Below are positions 30,949 to 43,099 of a stretch of DNA of 63,617 bases, in pieces. This stretch comes from Pseudomonas sp. BN417. Its GTDB lineage: Bacteria; Pseudomonadota; Gammaproteobacteria; Pseudomonadales; Pseudomonadaceae. The notes under the pieces are model-generated. The model was not told the DNA's origin. It saw only the letters and a list, made by a program, of their open reading frames with translations, and did not search any database. How positions within the stretch are numbered: the stretch's first letter is position 1; each line of letters opens with the position of its first letter. The stretch is taken from contig NZ_SSOJ01000141.1 of NCBI RefSeq assembly GCF_029871205.1, positions 139,881 to 203,497 of the forward strand, given 5' to 3'. The translations under genes and the position numbers were made by a program.

Positions 30949-31467
30949 ATGGCCCATGAGCTCTATACCCGCACCAACCAGAAACTGTTCTTCGCCGGTC
31001 TGTCGCTGGAGTCCTGGCGCAAGGCTGAAGAGGGCAGGGCGATGAATGCACAGGCCCTGGTGCAGTCCGAGCGCGAGGCGTCGCTCTTTCACCTCTACGG
31101 CGCCTTGCTCGGTCTTTGCCACGAGATTGCCGGCTACTACCGCTTGCCCGAGGCCAATGCGCCGCGCGTCGAGCTGCTGCTGACCCCGCAGGTGCTGGCT
31201 GCTGCGCCCAGCCCGGAACTGGCCGAACTGGTGGAGTTGGCCCAGCAGGGCGAAACCTGGCTGGCCGAACTGCTTGCGGCCTACCGGGCGTTGTTCCAGC
31301 CGCCGCAGGCGCCGAAGCAGGCCAAGGTCGATCCGACCCTGCCGCTGATTACGGCGGTAAGCGTGGAAGAGGAAGTGGCGCCAATTTCTCGGGAAACCCT
31401 GGAGTCCTGGCGGCAGAACCTGAAAGACCTGGCGCTGCGCTTCCGGGAAACCCTGAGCGAATGCTGA
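30949..31467 (+). CDS. Conserved helical protein (DUF6586-like), function unknown
   Basis: The 172-residue cytoplasmic protein has no signal peptide. It starts AHELYTRTNQKLFFAGLSLE and is mainly helical, with SEREASLFHLYGALLGLCHEIAGYY (a long amphipathic helix) and a Pro-rich linker PPQAPKQAKVDPTLP near 120 before a final helical piece. I recall it as a Pseudomonas family of unknown function adjacent to topA and sulA-lexA. The TATACT box upstream suggests its own promoter. Confidence 0.82.
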   Translation: MAHELYTRTNQKLFFAGLSLESWRKAEEGRAMNAQALVQSEREASLFHLYGALLGLCHEIAGYYRLPEANAPRVELLLTPQVLAAAPSPELAELVELAQQGETWLAELLAAYRALFQPPQAPKQAKVDPTLPLITAVSVEEEVAPISRETLESWRQNLKDLALRFRETLSEC

Positions 31468-31538
31468 TTTGATCGACGGACTAGGGCGTGCTGGCGGCTG
31501 ACTGTTACAATGGTCGCCTTTCGTGGAGATTTGAGTCT

Positions 31539-31772
31539 ATGCCTACGTCCTTTCTGGAAATAGTCGAACTGCCTGACGGGCGCATCATCCTGCGCCGGGC
31601 TGAGGACGAGGAGGCGTTGGTGACGCTGGACTTCTCTGCCGATGCCAAGGCCTTCCTCCAGGGGCATCACCTGGAAGTCGCCAAGGCCATGCTGAATGTC
31701 GGTGTGCAGATGGCTGGCCGGCTTGCCGAAGGCGAGATGGACCAAAACGACGGTCCGCGCGTCCTGCATTGA
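31539..31772 (+). CDS. Conserved small protein, function unknown
   Basis: The 77-residue protein begins TSFLEIVELPDGRIILRRAEDEE, a beta-hairpin pattern, then ALVTLDFSADAKAFLQGHH and a helix VAKAMLNVGVQMAGRLAEGEM. It is acidic and lacks a signal or membrane segment. TACAAT at 31506-31511 is a likely -10 box and GGAG lies ten bases before the ATG. Its place next to lexA-sulA is conserved in Pseudomonas from memory, but no function is known to me. Confidence 0.78.
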   Translation: MPTSFLEIVELPDGRIILRRAEDEEALVTLDFSADAKAFLQGHHLEVAKAMLNVGVQMAGRLAEGEMDQNDGPRVLH

Positions 31773-31853
31773 GGCTTGGTGCCGAATCTTCCGCTGATTC
31801 GGTTACCGTCTGATGTCATGAGGCCCAGGCTTTTGCCCGGCGCCCGCTTCTTT

Positions 31854-32327
31854 TCAGCCCAGCAGAATGTTCAGGCTTTGCGCGCCACCCTGGCGTGCGG
31901 CCTGCGCCAGCTGCCGTCTGGCTTTCTGGCCCAGTTGCAGCCAGCTGACGACTGTATGGCTACGCCCCAGGCGCAGCGCTTCGCAGGCCAGTTCCAGCGC
32001 GCTTTGCTCGCCTCGCGGTTGCAAGAGGAGGATGCGTTCGCGATTGAGCCCGGACTCCCGTAGCCAGGCCTGGGACAGGCTGGCGGGGGCGCCGATCAAC
32101 GTCAGCCAGCGCGCGTCCTGTTCTTCGCTCAGTTCCCGCAGCACGGAGGCCAGCAGGTACCGACAGTGGCCGGTGGCGCCGCGTAGGGACAATTCGCTGA
32201 AGGCCTCCGGTTCTTCCGTGGGGGCTTCATCGACCATCTCGGTCAGCATCGGCACCACGGGGTTGGCCAGGATGGCGTCGTGGAACAGCGGGAGCTGGGA
32301 CCGGCCAAGCGACTGCGGGAACTGCAT
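31854..32327 (-). CDS. sulA: SOS cell-division inhibitor SulA
   Basis: SulA binds FtsZ and blocks division after DNA damage. The 157-residue protein has the family pattern ISEL-like SELSLRGATGHCRYLLASVLREL (about 45-67), the RecA-like core ARWLTLIGAPASLSQAWLRESGLNRERILLLQP and SHTVVSWLQLGQKARRQL. It starts ten bases after the lexA stop, so it is the second gene of a LexA-repressed operon, as in P. aeruginosa. It lacks the Lon-recognised C-terminal His-Tyr of E. coli SulA. Confidence 0.9.
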   Translation of the reverse strand: MQFPQSLGRSQLPLFHDAILANPVVPMLTEMVDEAPTEEPEAFSELSLRGATGHCRYLLASVLRELSEEQDARWLTLIGAPASLSQAWLRESGLNRERILLLQPRGEQSALELACEALRLGRSHTVVSWLQLGQKARRQLAQAARQGGAQSLNILLG

Positions 32328-32337
32328 AACGCCTCCT

Positions 32338-32949
32338 TTAGCGGCGAATCACGCCGACACTCAAACCTTCGATCACCAGGTCCTGTTCATCCAGGTTCAC
32401 TTCGATGGGGGCGAACTCGGGGTTCTCGGCTATCAGCCATGCCTTGGCGCCTTCGCGCTTGAAGCGCTTGACGGTGACTTCGTCGCCCAGGCGCGCCACC
32501 ACCACCTGGCCATTGCGGGCCTCACGGGTGCTGTGCACGGCGAGCAGGTCGCCGTCGTAGATCCCGATGTCCTTCATGGACATGCCGCGAACACGCAGCA
32601 GGTAGTCGGCGCGAGGGTGGAAGAAGTCCGGGCTGATACGGCAGGATTCCTCGATGTTCTGTTGCGCGAGGATGGGGGCGCCGGCGGCGACCCGACCGAT
32701 CACGGGCAGGCCGTCGTCATCGTTGGCGCCGGGCTCGAAGCCGGGAATGCGGATGCCGCGGGACGCGCCCGGAGTCATCTCGATGGCTCCCTTGCGGGCC
32801 AGGGCCTTGAGGTGCTCTTCGGCGGCGTTGGGTGACTTGAAGCCGAGCTCCTGGGCGATTTCCGCGCGGGTCGGGGGGAAGCCGTTGTCTTCAAGGCAGC
32901 GCTTGATGAATGCGAGAATCTCGGCTTGGCGGGGCGTCAGTTTCAGCAT
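32338..32949 (-). CDS. lexA: LexA repressor
   Basis: LexA represses the SOS regulon and self-cleaves with RecA filaments. The 203-residue protein has a winged helix domain ([20 protein letters not shown], then [14 protein letters not shown]). The cleavage bond is Ala89-Gly90 in RVAAGAPI, with catalytic Ser124 (RGMSMKDIG) and Lys161 ([10 protein letters not shown]). The start at 32949 is fixed by conservation of MLKLTPRQ. Two LexA boxes directly upstream show autoregulation, and sulA follows in the same operon. Confidence 0.97.
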   Translation of the reverse strand: MLKLTPRQAEILAFIKRCLEDNGFPPTRAEIAQELGFKSPNAAEEHLKALARKGAIEMTPGASRGIRIPGFEPGANDDDGLPVIGRVAAGAPILAQQNIEESCRISPDFFHPRADYLLRVRGMSMKDIGIYDGDLLAVHSTREARNGQVVVARLGDEVTVKRFKREGAKAWLIAENPEFAPIEVNLDEQDLVIEGLSVGVIRR

Positions 32950-32958
32950 GGCGGCGCT

Positions 32959-32974
32959 CTGTTTTTTTATACAG
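32959..32974 (-). promoter_or_regulatory. LexA box 2 (proximal)
   Basis: On the minus strand CTG-TATAAAAAAA-CAG matches the CTG-N10-CAG consensus, nine bases upstream of the lexA start. It would overlap the promoter and block initiation. Confidence 0.9.
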
Positions 32975-32977
32975 TGA

Positions 32978-32993
32978 CTGGAATTATATACAG
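32978..32993 (-). promoter_or_regulatory. LexA box 1 (distal)
   Basis: On the minus strand CTG-TATATAATTC-CAG matches the consensus with the AT-rich centre. The two boxes are separated by three bases, an arrangement known for lexA autoregulation. Confidence 0.93.
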
Positions 32994-33142
32994 TGATCCG
33001 GTCTTGGCAACGCCTCTTTTCGGATTGCAGGTGCGGGGCAGGGGAGTTGCTACCGGCCGGACCGGCCGTGGAGGAGCCGGCCGATGAAGGCGTGGCGGTT
33101 GCGTCGGATAATGGGATGCGCGGCTTGACAAGTCGGCTGGCT

Positions 33143-33169
33143 GAAACGTATGTTTCAAACAAGTGTTTG
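33143..33169. promoter_or_regulatory. Two overlapping PsrA operators
   Basis: GAAAC-GTAT-GTTTC (33143-33156) and CAAAC-AAGT-GTTTG (33156-33169) both fit the (G/C)AAAC-N4-GTTT(G/C) PsrA consensus and share the C at 33156. They lie 16 bases before the psrA start codon, consistent with autorepression. Confidence 0.88.
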
Positions 33170-33184
33170 TCAGGCGGAGGAGCC

Positions 33185-33892
33185 ATGGCCCAGTCGGAAA
33201 CCGTCGAACGCATCCTGGATGCTGCGGAACAGCTGTTCGCGGAGAAAGGCTTCGCCGAGACTTCGTTGCGCCTGATCACCAGCAAGGCCGGGGTCAACCT
33301 GGCAGCGGTGAACTACCACTTCGGCTCGAAGAAGGCGCTGATCCAGGCCGTCTTCTCGCGCTTTCTCGGTCCCTTCTGCCAGAGCCTCGAGCGCGAGCTC
33401 GATCGGCGCCAGGCCAAAACAGAGAGCAGGCCCAGCCTCGAAGAGCTGCTGGAAATGCTCGTCGAACAGGCCCTGGCGGTAAAGCCCCGCAGCGGCAATG
33501 ACCTGTCGATCTTCATGCGCCTGCTCGGACTCGCATTCAGTCAGAGCCAGGGTCACTTGCGCAAGTACCTCGAAGAGGTTTATGGCAAAGTTTTCCGTCG
33601 CTACATGCTGCTGGTGAACGAATCCGCCCCCAGGGTGCCGCCGCTGGAGCTGTTCTGGAGGGTGCATTTCATGCTCGGCGCCGCGGCGTTCAGCATGTCG
33701 GGCATCAAGGCGCTGCGCGCCATGGCGGAAAACGACTTCGGGGTGAACACCTCGATCGAGCAGGTAATGCGCCTGATGGTGCCCTTCCTCGCCGCCGGCA
33801 TGCGCGCCGAAACCGGCGTCACCGACGACGCGCTGGCCAAGGCGGTGCTCAAGCCACGCAACAAGGCCCCGTCCGCCGCCGCGAAGGTTTAA
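33185..33892 (+). CDS. psrA: TetR-family regulator PsrA
   Basis: PsrA represses beta-oxidation genes and activates rpoS in Pseudomonas; long-chain fatty acids release it from DNA. The 235-residue protein starts at 33185, right after GGAGG. The DNA-binding domain is [19 protein letters not shown] ... [20 protein letters not shown] (about 8-55). The ligand domain contains [19 protein letters not shown]. Two overlapping operators lie upstream, and the fadBA target lies nine kilobases away. It is divergent from lexA. Confidence 0.95.
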   Translation: MAQSETVERILDAAEQLFAEKGFAETSLRLITSKAGVNLAAVNYHFGSKKALIQAVFSRFLGPFCQSLERELDRRQAKTESRPSLEELLEMLVEQALAVKPRSGNDLSIFMRLLGLAFSQSQGHLRKYLEEVYGKVFRRYMLLVNESAPRVPPLELFWRVHFMLGAAAFSMSGIKALRAMAENDFGVNTSIEQVMRLMVPFLAAGMRAETGVTDDALAKAVLKPRNKAPSAAAKV

Positions 33893-33934
33893 AACGATGG
33901 GCGCGGCTGGCCTGATCGGCTAAGCTTGCGGCCC

Positions 33935-34459
33935 ATGCAAACCCTCGATCTCCTGCATATCTCCATTGCCGACCAGCAGCTCTACGGCTTTGCCGGGGGG
34001 CGGCTGGTTCTGCGCCTGCCCGTGTCTACCGCCTTGAACGGTGTGGGCGAAACCAATGGCTCCAATTGCACGCCTCGCGGCCTGCACCAGGTGCGTGCGC
34101 GCATCGGTGCCGGATTGCCAGTCGGCGCCGTGCTGCGTGGCCGGCGCTGGACCGGTGAAGTCTGGAGCGCCGAGCTGCACGAGCGCTTTCCGGGGCGCGA
34201 CTGGATTCTCAGCCGCATCCTCTGGCTTAGCGGCTGCGAGCCTGGCCGCAACCGCCTGGGGAAGGTGGACAGCTTCCGCCGCTACATCTATCTGCACGGC
34301 ACGCCGGACAGCGAGCCCATGGGGGAAGCCCGCTCCCACGGCTGCATTCGTCTGCGCAATGCCGATGTGCTGGAACTCTTCGACCGGGTACCCGTCCACT
34401 GTGCGGTACGCATAGACGAAGCGCCGTGCCCCGACTGGGCCGCGGCAGAACTCTCCTAA
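33935..34459 (+). CDS. L,D-transpeptidase (YkuD domain)
   Basis: The 174-residue protein has the YkuD catalytic motif: His121 (YLHGTPDSEPMG) and the cluster Ser-His135-Gly-Cys137 (ARSHGCIRLRNAD). Such enzymes crosslink or edit peptidoglycan, or act on Lpp-like proteins. No signal peptide is visible from ATG 33935 or from the in-frame TTG at 33926, so either the protein is cytoplasmic or export uses another route. It begins 42 bases after psrA and ten bases before nagZ, suggesting a role in muropeptide recycling. Confidence 0.88.
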   Translation: MQTLDLLHISIADQQLYGFAGGRLVLRLPVSTALNGVGETNGSNCTPRGLHQVRARIGAGLPVGAVLRGRRWTGEVWSAELHERFPGRDWILSRILWLSGCEPGRNRLGKVDSFRRYIYLHGTPDSEPMGEARSHGCIRLRNADVLELFDRVPVHCAVRIDEAPCPDWAAAELS

Positions 34460-34468
34460 GGATTTTCC

Positions 34469-35467
34469 ATGCAAGGTTCCCTGATGCTGGATATCGGCGG
34501 CACCTGGCTGACCGCCGAGGATCGGCAGATCCTTCGTCAGCCGGAAGTCGCCGGTCTGATCATTTTCGCCCGCAATATAGAAAGCCCGCGCCAGGTGCGC
34601 GAGCTCTGCGCGTCCATTCGCGCGGTGCGCCCGGACCTGATCCTGGCCGTCGACCAGGAAGGCGGTCGCGTGCAGCGCCTGCGCCAGGGCTTCCTGCGCC
34701 TGCCGGCCATGCGTGCCCTGGCCGACAACGCCAATGCCGAGCAACTGGCCGAGCAGTGTGGCTGGCTGATGGCTACCGAGGTGCTGGCCGTAGGGCTGGA
34801 TATCAGCTTCGCGCCCGTGCTGGATCTCGACCACCAGCGCAGCGCCGTGGTCGGCAGTCGCGCCTTCGAGGGCGACCCGGCGCGCGCCGCGTCCCTGGCC
34901 GGCGCCTTCATCCGTGGCCTGCGCGCCGCGGGCATGGCCGCCACCGGCAAGCACTTCCCCGGCCACGGCTGGGCCGAGGCCGATTCCCACGTGGCGATTC
35001 CCACCGACGAGCGCAGCCTGGAGCAGATACGCCAGGCCGACCTGATTCCCTTCGCCCGCCTGGCCTCGGAGCTGGACGGCATGATGCCCGCCCACGTCAT
35101 CTACCCCCAGGTGGACAACCAGCCGGCCGGATTCTCCCGGCGCTGGTTGCAGGACATCCTGCGCGGCGAGCTGAAGTTTTCCGGGGTCATTTTCAGCGAT
35201 GACCTATCCATGGCCGGCGCCCACGTGGTGGGCGATGCCGCCGAGCGTATCGAGGCCGCGCTGTCCGCTGGCTGCGACATGGGCCTGGTGTGCAACGACC
35301 GCGCCTCCGCCGAGCTGGCCCTGGAGCGCCTGCAGCGCCTGGGTGCCAAGCCTCCGGCGAGCCTTTTGCGGATGCGCCGCCGTGCCTTTCCCGGCACCGA
35401 GTACCGCCAGGATCCCCGCTGGCTGCAAGCCGTTGCAGCCCTGCGCGAAGCCCAGTTGATCGATTGA
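34469..35467 (+). CDS. nagZ: Beta-N-acetylhexosaminidase NagZ
   Basis: NagZ removes GlcNAc from 1,6-anhydro-muropeptides in the cytoplasm and thereby feeds the signal that induces AmpC beta-lactamase. The 332-residue family-3 glycosidase shows LMLDIGGTWLTAEDRQIL, VDQEGGRVQRLRQGFLRLPA, the catalytic block TGKHFPGHGWAEADSHV (with the Asp-His dyad) and GVIFSDDLSMAGAHVVG with the nucleophile Asp. It follows the L,D-transpeptidase gene by ten bases and precedes mtnP by ten, so the three form an operon. Confidence 0.95.
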   Translation: MQGSLMLDIGGTWLTAEDRQILRQPEVAGLIIFARNIESPRQVRELCASIRAVRPDLILAVDQEGGRVQRLRQGFLRLPAMRALADNANAEQLAEQCGWLMATEVLAVGLDISFAPVLDLDHQRSAVVGSRAFEGDPARAASLAGAFIRGLRAAGMAATGKHFPGHGWAEADSHVAIPTDERSLEQIRQADLIPFARLASELDGMMPAHVIYPQVDNQPAGFSRRWLQDILRGELKFSGVIFSDDLSMAGAHVVGDAAERIEAALSAGCDMGLVCNDRASAELALERLQRLGAKPPASLLRMRRRAFPGTEYRQDPRWLQAVAALREAQLID

Positions 35468-36214
<747 letters not shown>

Positions 36215-36303
36215 ATTCAGGTCAGTCCATCCCGCAGGGTACGCTGCGCGCACTGTGGAGTTCGCGGTGCGCATGGCGCAGCCTGCGGTCGGTTTCCCCT
36301 GGC

Positions 36304-38937
36304 TCAGGCGAAGCGGGGCAGGGGCGCGAAGAGGGCGTCGATGTCCTCGTCGTGCAGCCGCCAGTCTTCCTTCTCGCGTCCCTCGAGAATGCCGCGCGCC
36401 AGTGCGGCCTTTTGCGCCTGCAATTGCTGGATCTTCTCTTCCACCGTTCCCCGCGAAATCAACCGGTAGACGAATACCGGCTTGTCCTGGCCAATGCGGT
36501 AGGCGCGGTCGGTGGCCTGGCGCTCTACGGCCGGGTTCCACCAAGGGTCGTAATGGATCACGGTATCGGCAGCGGTGAGGTTCAGGCCGGTGCCGCCGGC
36601 CTTGAGGCTGATCAGGAAGAGCGGCACTTCGCCCTTCTGGAAGCGTTGGACCGGGGTGCGCCGGTCGCGGGTATCGCCGGTGATCTGCACATAGTCGATG
36701 GCGCGCTTGTGCAATTCATCCTCGATCAGGGCCAGCATGCTGGTGAACTGCGAGAACAGCAGTACCTTGCGGCCCTCGGCGATCAGTTCCTCGAGCATCT
36801 CCATCAGGCTGTCCAGCTTGCCTGAGCTGCTGCTGCGCGGTGAGCGCGTGCCGCTCTCCTCGATCAGCCGCGTATCGCAGCAGACCTGGCGGAGCTTCAG
36901 TAGCGCTTCGAGGATCACGATCTGGCTGCGGGCGAGGCCCTTGCGGCCGATTTCTTCGCGCACCTTGCTGTCCATGGCCAGGCGCACTGTTTCGTAGAGG
37001 TCGCGCTGACGATCGCTGAGCTCGACCCATTGGGTGATCTCGCTCTTGGCGGGCAATTCGGTGGCCACTGCTTCCTTGCTGCGGCGCAGCAGGAATGGCT
37101 TGATGCGCGCATTGAGGTGCGCCAGACGGGTGCTGTCGCCGTGCTTTTCGATGGGATTGCGGTAGTTGCGCAGGAAGTGCTGGCTGTCGCCCAGCCAGCC
37201 GGGCATCAGGAAGTGGAACAGCGACCAGAGTTCGCCCAAATGGTTTTCCAGCGGCGTGCCGGTGAGGCAGATGCGCTGCCGCGCTTCCAGCTGGCGTACG
37301 GCCTGGGCAGCCTTGCTTGTCGGATTCTTGATGTACTGCGCCTCATCGAGGATCAGCAGGTGCAGCGGCAGGTCCTGGAAGCGCTCGAGGTCGCGCGGCA
37401 GCAGGGCGTAAGTGGTCAGCAGCAGGTCATGCCCGGCCATCTGTTCGAAGGCTTTCTTGCGCCCCGGACCATGCAGGGCGAGGACCCTGAGTTCCGGTGC
37501 GAAACGCTCGGTTTCGTCGAGCCAGTTGGGGATCAGGCTGGTGGGCATCACCACCAGGGCTGGGCGGTCCAGGCGGCCGGCCGCCTTCTCGGTGAGTAGG
37601 TGGGCGAGGGTCTGCAGCGTCTTGCCCAGGCCCATGTCGTCGCCAAGGATGCCGCCGGCGCCGACTTCCCGGAGGGTCTGCAGCCAGGCCAGGCCTTCCA
37701 GCTGGTAGGGCCGGAGCTCGGCATGGAGGCCTTTGGGTGGGGAAATCGCGGCTTTGCCGCTTTCCCGCAGCTTGTGCGCCACCTGGCGCAGTTCGTCGCC
37801 GCCCTGCCACTGCAGGTCCATCCCCTCCAGATGGCTCAGGCGCGCCGCGTCGGGGCGGGCGAGGCGCAGGGTCTGGGTGGGGTCCTGGTCGCGCAGGTAG
37901 AGTTCGCCCAGGGTGGCCAGCAAGGGTTTCAGCCGGGAGAAGGGCAGCATCACCTGCAGCGGCCGGCCATCGGTGGCGCGGGTGGCGTCGAGCTGGAGGC
38001 GCAGCGCCTCGTCGTCCTTGCGCCGTTGCAGGTGGTGCGCGTCCAGCAGTTCGGGGTTGCGCTGGATCAGGCGCAGCAGCACCGGCAGCAGGCTGATGCG
38101 GCGGCCTTCGACCACTATGCCCAGCTCCAGGTCGAACCATTCGCGGCCGGGCGCTTCGTCCACTTCGGCATACCAGCCCTCGACCTGGGTCAGGTCGAAC
38201 TGGAAGCCGGGGCGGATATCGATCTGCCAGCCTTGCTCGCGCAGGAGCGGCAGCTGCTGCTTCATGAAGTGCAGCCAGTGCTCGTCGCCGGGCAGCTCGA
38301 ACATTTCCGCGCTGTTGGCGGGCAGCGCCAGGCTCTGCCGCAGGGCTTCCTTGAATCCCAACTGGCGCAAGGCGTCGCGCCAGGCCTGTTCGACGCGGAA
38401 TTGCCGGGCGATGGCCAGGCGCTCGCCATTGACGCGATGGTGCAGGCGCTCCGGCCTTGCCGGCTTGCCATGGGTGAGGGCGCCGCCGTAGTCGAACACC
38501 AGGCCGGCCCTGTGCTGCTGGTTGCCCACCATGCGGCCACTGCGCAGGTCGTACTGGCTCTGGGCATGGCTGCCGAGTATCAGGTGCGGAACGGGTTGCA
38601 GGTCGTCCACCAGGCGCTCGCTGGGTGGCGGCACGGTCTGCCAGCCGGAGGCCGGCAGCGACAGCAGGTGGGCGATGGCAGCGACGCAGTGCTTGCAGTT
38701 GAAGCCCACCGGGCAGCTGCAGCGGCCGACCACGCCCAGGCCCTTGGGTGCCAGGCGGATCAGTTGCGTGTAGAAGTGGCCAGCGGAGCCTTCGCAACTG
38801 GTCTCGATGGCCTTGTCGCTCAGGCTGAGCAGGCGGATGCGATCTTCTTTCGCGTAGGCGAGGCCGCGGCTCAAGGCGCCTGGATCGAAGTCCAGGCGCC
38901 AATCCATCTGCTGGAGCTGGTCGAGCAGGACGCTCAT
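36304..38937 (-). CDS. SWIM-domain SNF2-family helicase
   Basis: The 877-residue protein begins with a SWIM zinc finger (Cys73-x-Cys75 ... Cys81-x-His83 in GRCSCPVGFNCKHCVA). A helicase-associated middle region is followed by SNF2 motor motifs: Walker A GDDMGLGKTLQTLAHLL (about 430), DEAQ box LLILDEAQYIKNPTSKA, CLTGTPLENHLGELWSL, and the second lobe LLFSQFTSMLALIEDEL and AYRIGQDKPVFVYRLIS. Such RapA/HepA-like ATPases remodel nucleic acid-protein complexes. It starts six bases after the csiV stop, below mfd. Confidence 0.92.
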   Translation of the reverse strand: MSVLLDQLQQMDWRLDFDPGALSRGLAYAKEDRIRLLSLSDKAIETSCEGSAGHFYTQLIRLAPKGLGVVGRCSCPVGFNCKHCVAAIAHLLSLPASGWQTVPPPSERLVDDLQPVPHLILGSHAQSQYDLRSGRMVGNQQHRAGLVFDYGGALTHGKPARPERLHHRVNGERLAIARQFRVEQAWRDALRQLGFKEALRQSLALPANSAEMFELPGDEHWLHFMKQQLPLLREQGWQIDIRPGFQFDLTQVEGWYAEVDEAPGREWFDLELGIVVEGRRISLLPVLLRLIQRNPELLDAHHLQRRKDDEALRLQLDATRATDGRPLQVMLPFSRLKPLLATLGELYLRDQDPTQTLRLARPDAARLSHLEGMDLQWQGGDELRQVAHKLRESGKAAISPPKGLHAELRPYQLEGLAWLQTLREVGAGGILGDDMGLGKTLQTLAHLLTEKAAGRLDRPALVVMPTSLIPNWLDETERFAPELRVLALHGPGRKKAFEQMAGHDLLLTTYALLPRDLERFQDLPLHLLILDEAQYIKNPTSKAAQAVRQLEARQRICLTGTPLENHLGELWSLFHFLMPGWLGDSQHFLRNYRNPIEKHGDSTRLAHLNARIKPFLLRRSKEAVATELPAKSEITQWVELSDRQRDLYETVRLAMDSKVREEIGRKGLARSQIVILEALLKLRQVCCDTRLIEESGTRSPRSSSSGKLDSLMEMLEELIAEGRKVLLFSQFTSMLALIEDELHKRAIDYVQITGDTRDRRTPVQRFQKGEVPLFLISLKAGGTGLNLTAADTVIHYDPWWNPAVERQATDRAYRIGQDKPVFVYRLISRGTVEEKIQQLQAQKAALARGILEGREKEDWRLHDEDIDALFAPLPRFA

Positions 38938-38943
38938 GGCGCC

Positions 38944-39465
38944 TTAGAGCGGGCTGACGCGGATCAGGATGCCCAGATTGCCGTGGTCCAGGAAGGTGAG
39001 TTCGCCGTTCTTCAGGCGGCTGCCCTGGTGCAGGCGCTCGCTGGTGCTGATCAGGCCGCTGCCGTCGAAACGGTTGATCCAGAAGTCGGCCTGGACGTCG
39101 ATGCTGCGGTCGATGGCCAGGGCCAGGGTGCCTTCAACGGGGAAGTGGCCCAGCTGCTGCTCGCCGGAGGTCAGCGAAACCTTGCTCGGGATGGCGGAGA
39201 GGTCCTGGGACCAAGCCTTGTGCAGCAGCACCTCATAACCGGCGTTGGGGTTCAGCTTGGCCGCTTCGCCGTCCAGCGCCGTGCCGCGCTCGCTGCCGGC
39301 GATGGACTGGCTGCCGGCCGCCCAGTCGTCCGGAGCGGGCTGGCTGGCGGGGATGGGGTCGCCAGCCTGGCGGAAGATGATCATTTCCACCGAATAGAGG
39401 CCGTCGGCGAAGGCAGTCGGGGCCAGCAGGGCGAGCAGCAGGGCGAAGTTACGGATGGCACGCAT
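38944..39465 (-). CDS. CsiV-family periplasmic protein
   Basis: The 173-residue protein has a signal peptide (RNFALLLALLAPTAFA) and the CsiV pattern: YSVEMIIFRQAGDP at the start of the mature part, AGYEVLLHKAWSQDL in the middle and LGILIRVSPL at the end. The family is named for a Shewanella protein linked to cell division; its mechanism is unknown. It lies 35 bases after mfd and six before the SNF2 helicase gene, all in the same direction. Confidence 0.85.
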   Translation of the reverse strand: MRAIRNFALLLALLAPTAFADGLYSVEMIIFRQAGDPIPASQPAPDDWAAGSQSIAGSERGTALDGEAAKLNPNAGYEVLLHKAWSQDLSAIPSKVSLTSGEQQLGHFPVEGTLALAIDRSIDVQADFWINRFDGSGLISTSERLHQGSRLKNGELTFLDHGNLGILIRVSPL

Positions 39466-39500
39466 GGGTTGTTCCTTGGTATGGGCAATCGTTCCGCAGA

Positions 39501-42947
<3,447 letters not shown>

Positions 42948-43026
42948 GGGGGGCTCCGGTCGGAAAAATGATCGGCGGATTGTAACTATCCCGACTAGCG
43001 GATGTCAGTCTTCAGGCTGCTACTGA

Positions 43027-43055
43027 TTGCCGACGCCTACGCGCGCCGTCATAAT
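43027..43055 (+). promoter_or_regulatory. Sigma-70 promoter of gap
   Basis: TTGCCG (43027-43032), a 17-base spacer and CATAAT (43050-43055) precede the GAPDH start by 44 bases. Confidence 0.6.
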
Positions 43056-43099
43056 GTAGCCCCTTTTTTCATCCCCTACATATGTGGAAGGTACTGCCC

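Noticed and set aside
28273-31122. 949-residue open frame on the minus strand
   Set aside because: Antisense to topA, with no recognisable domain and a composition typical of a mirror frame.
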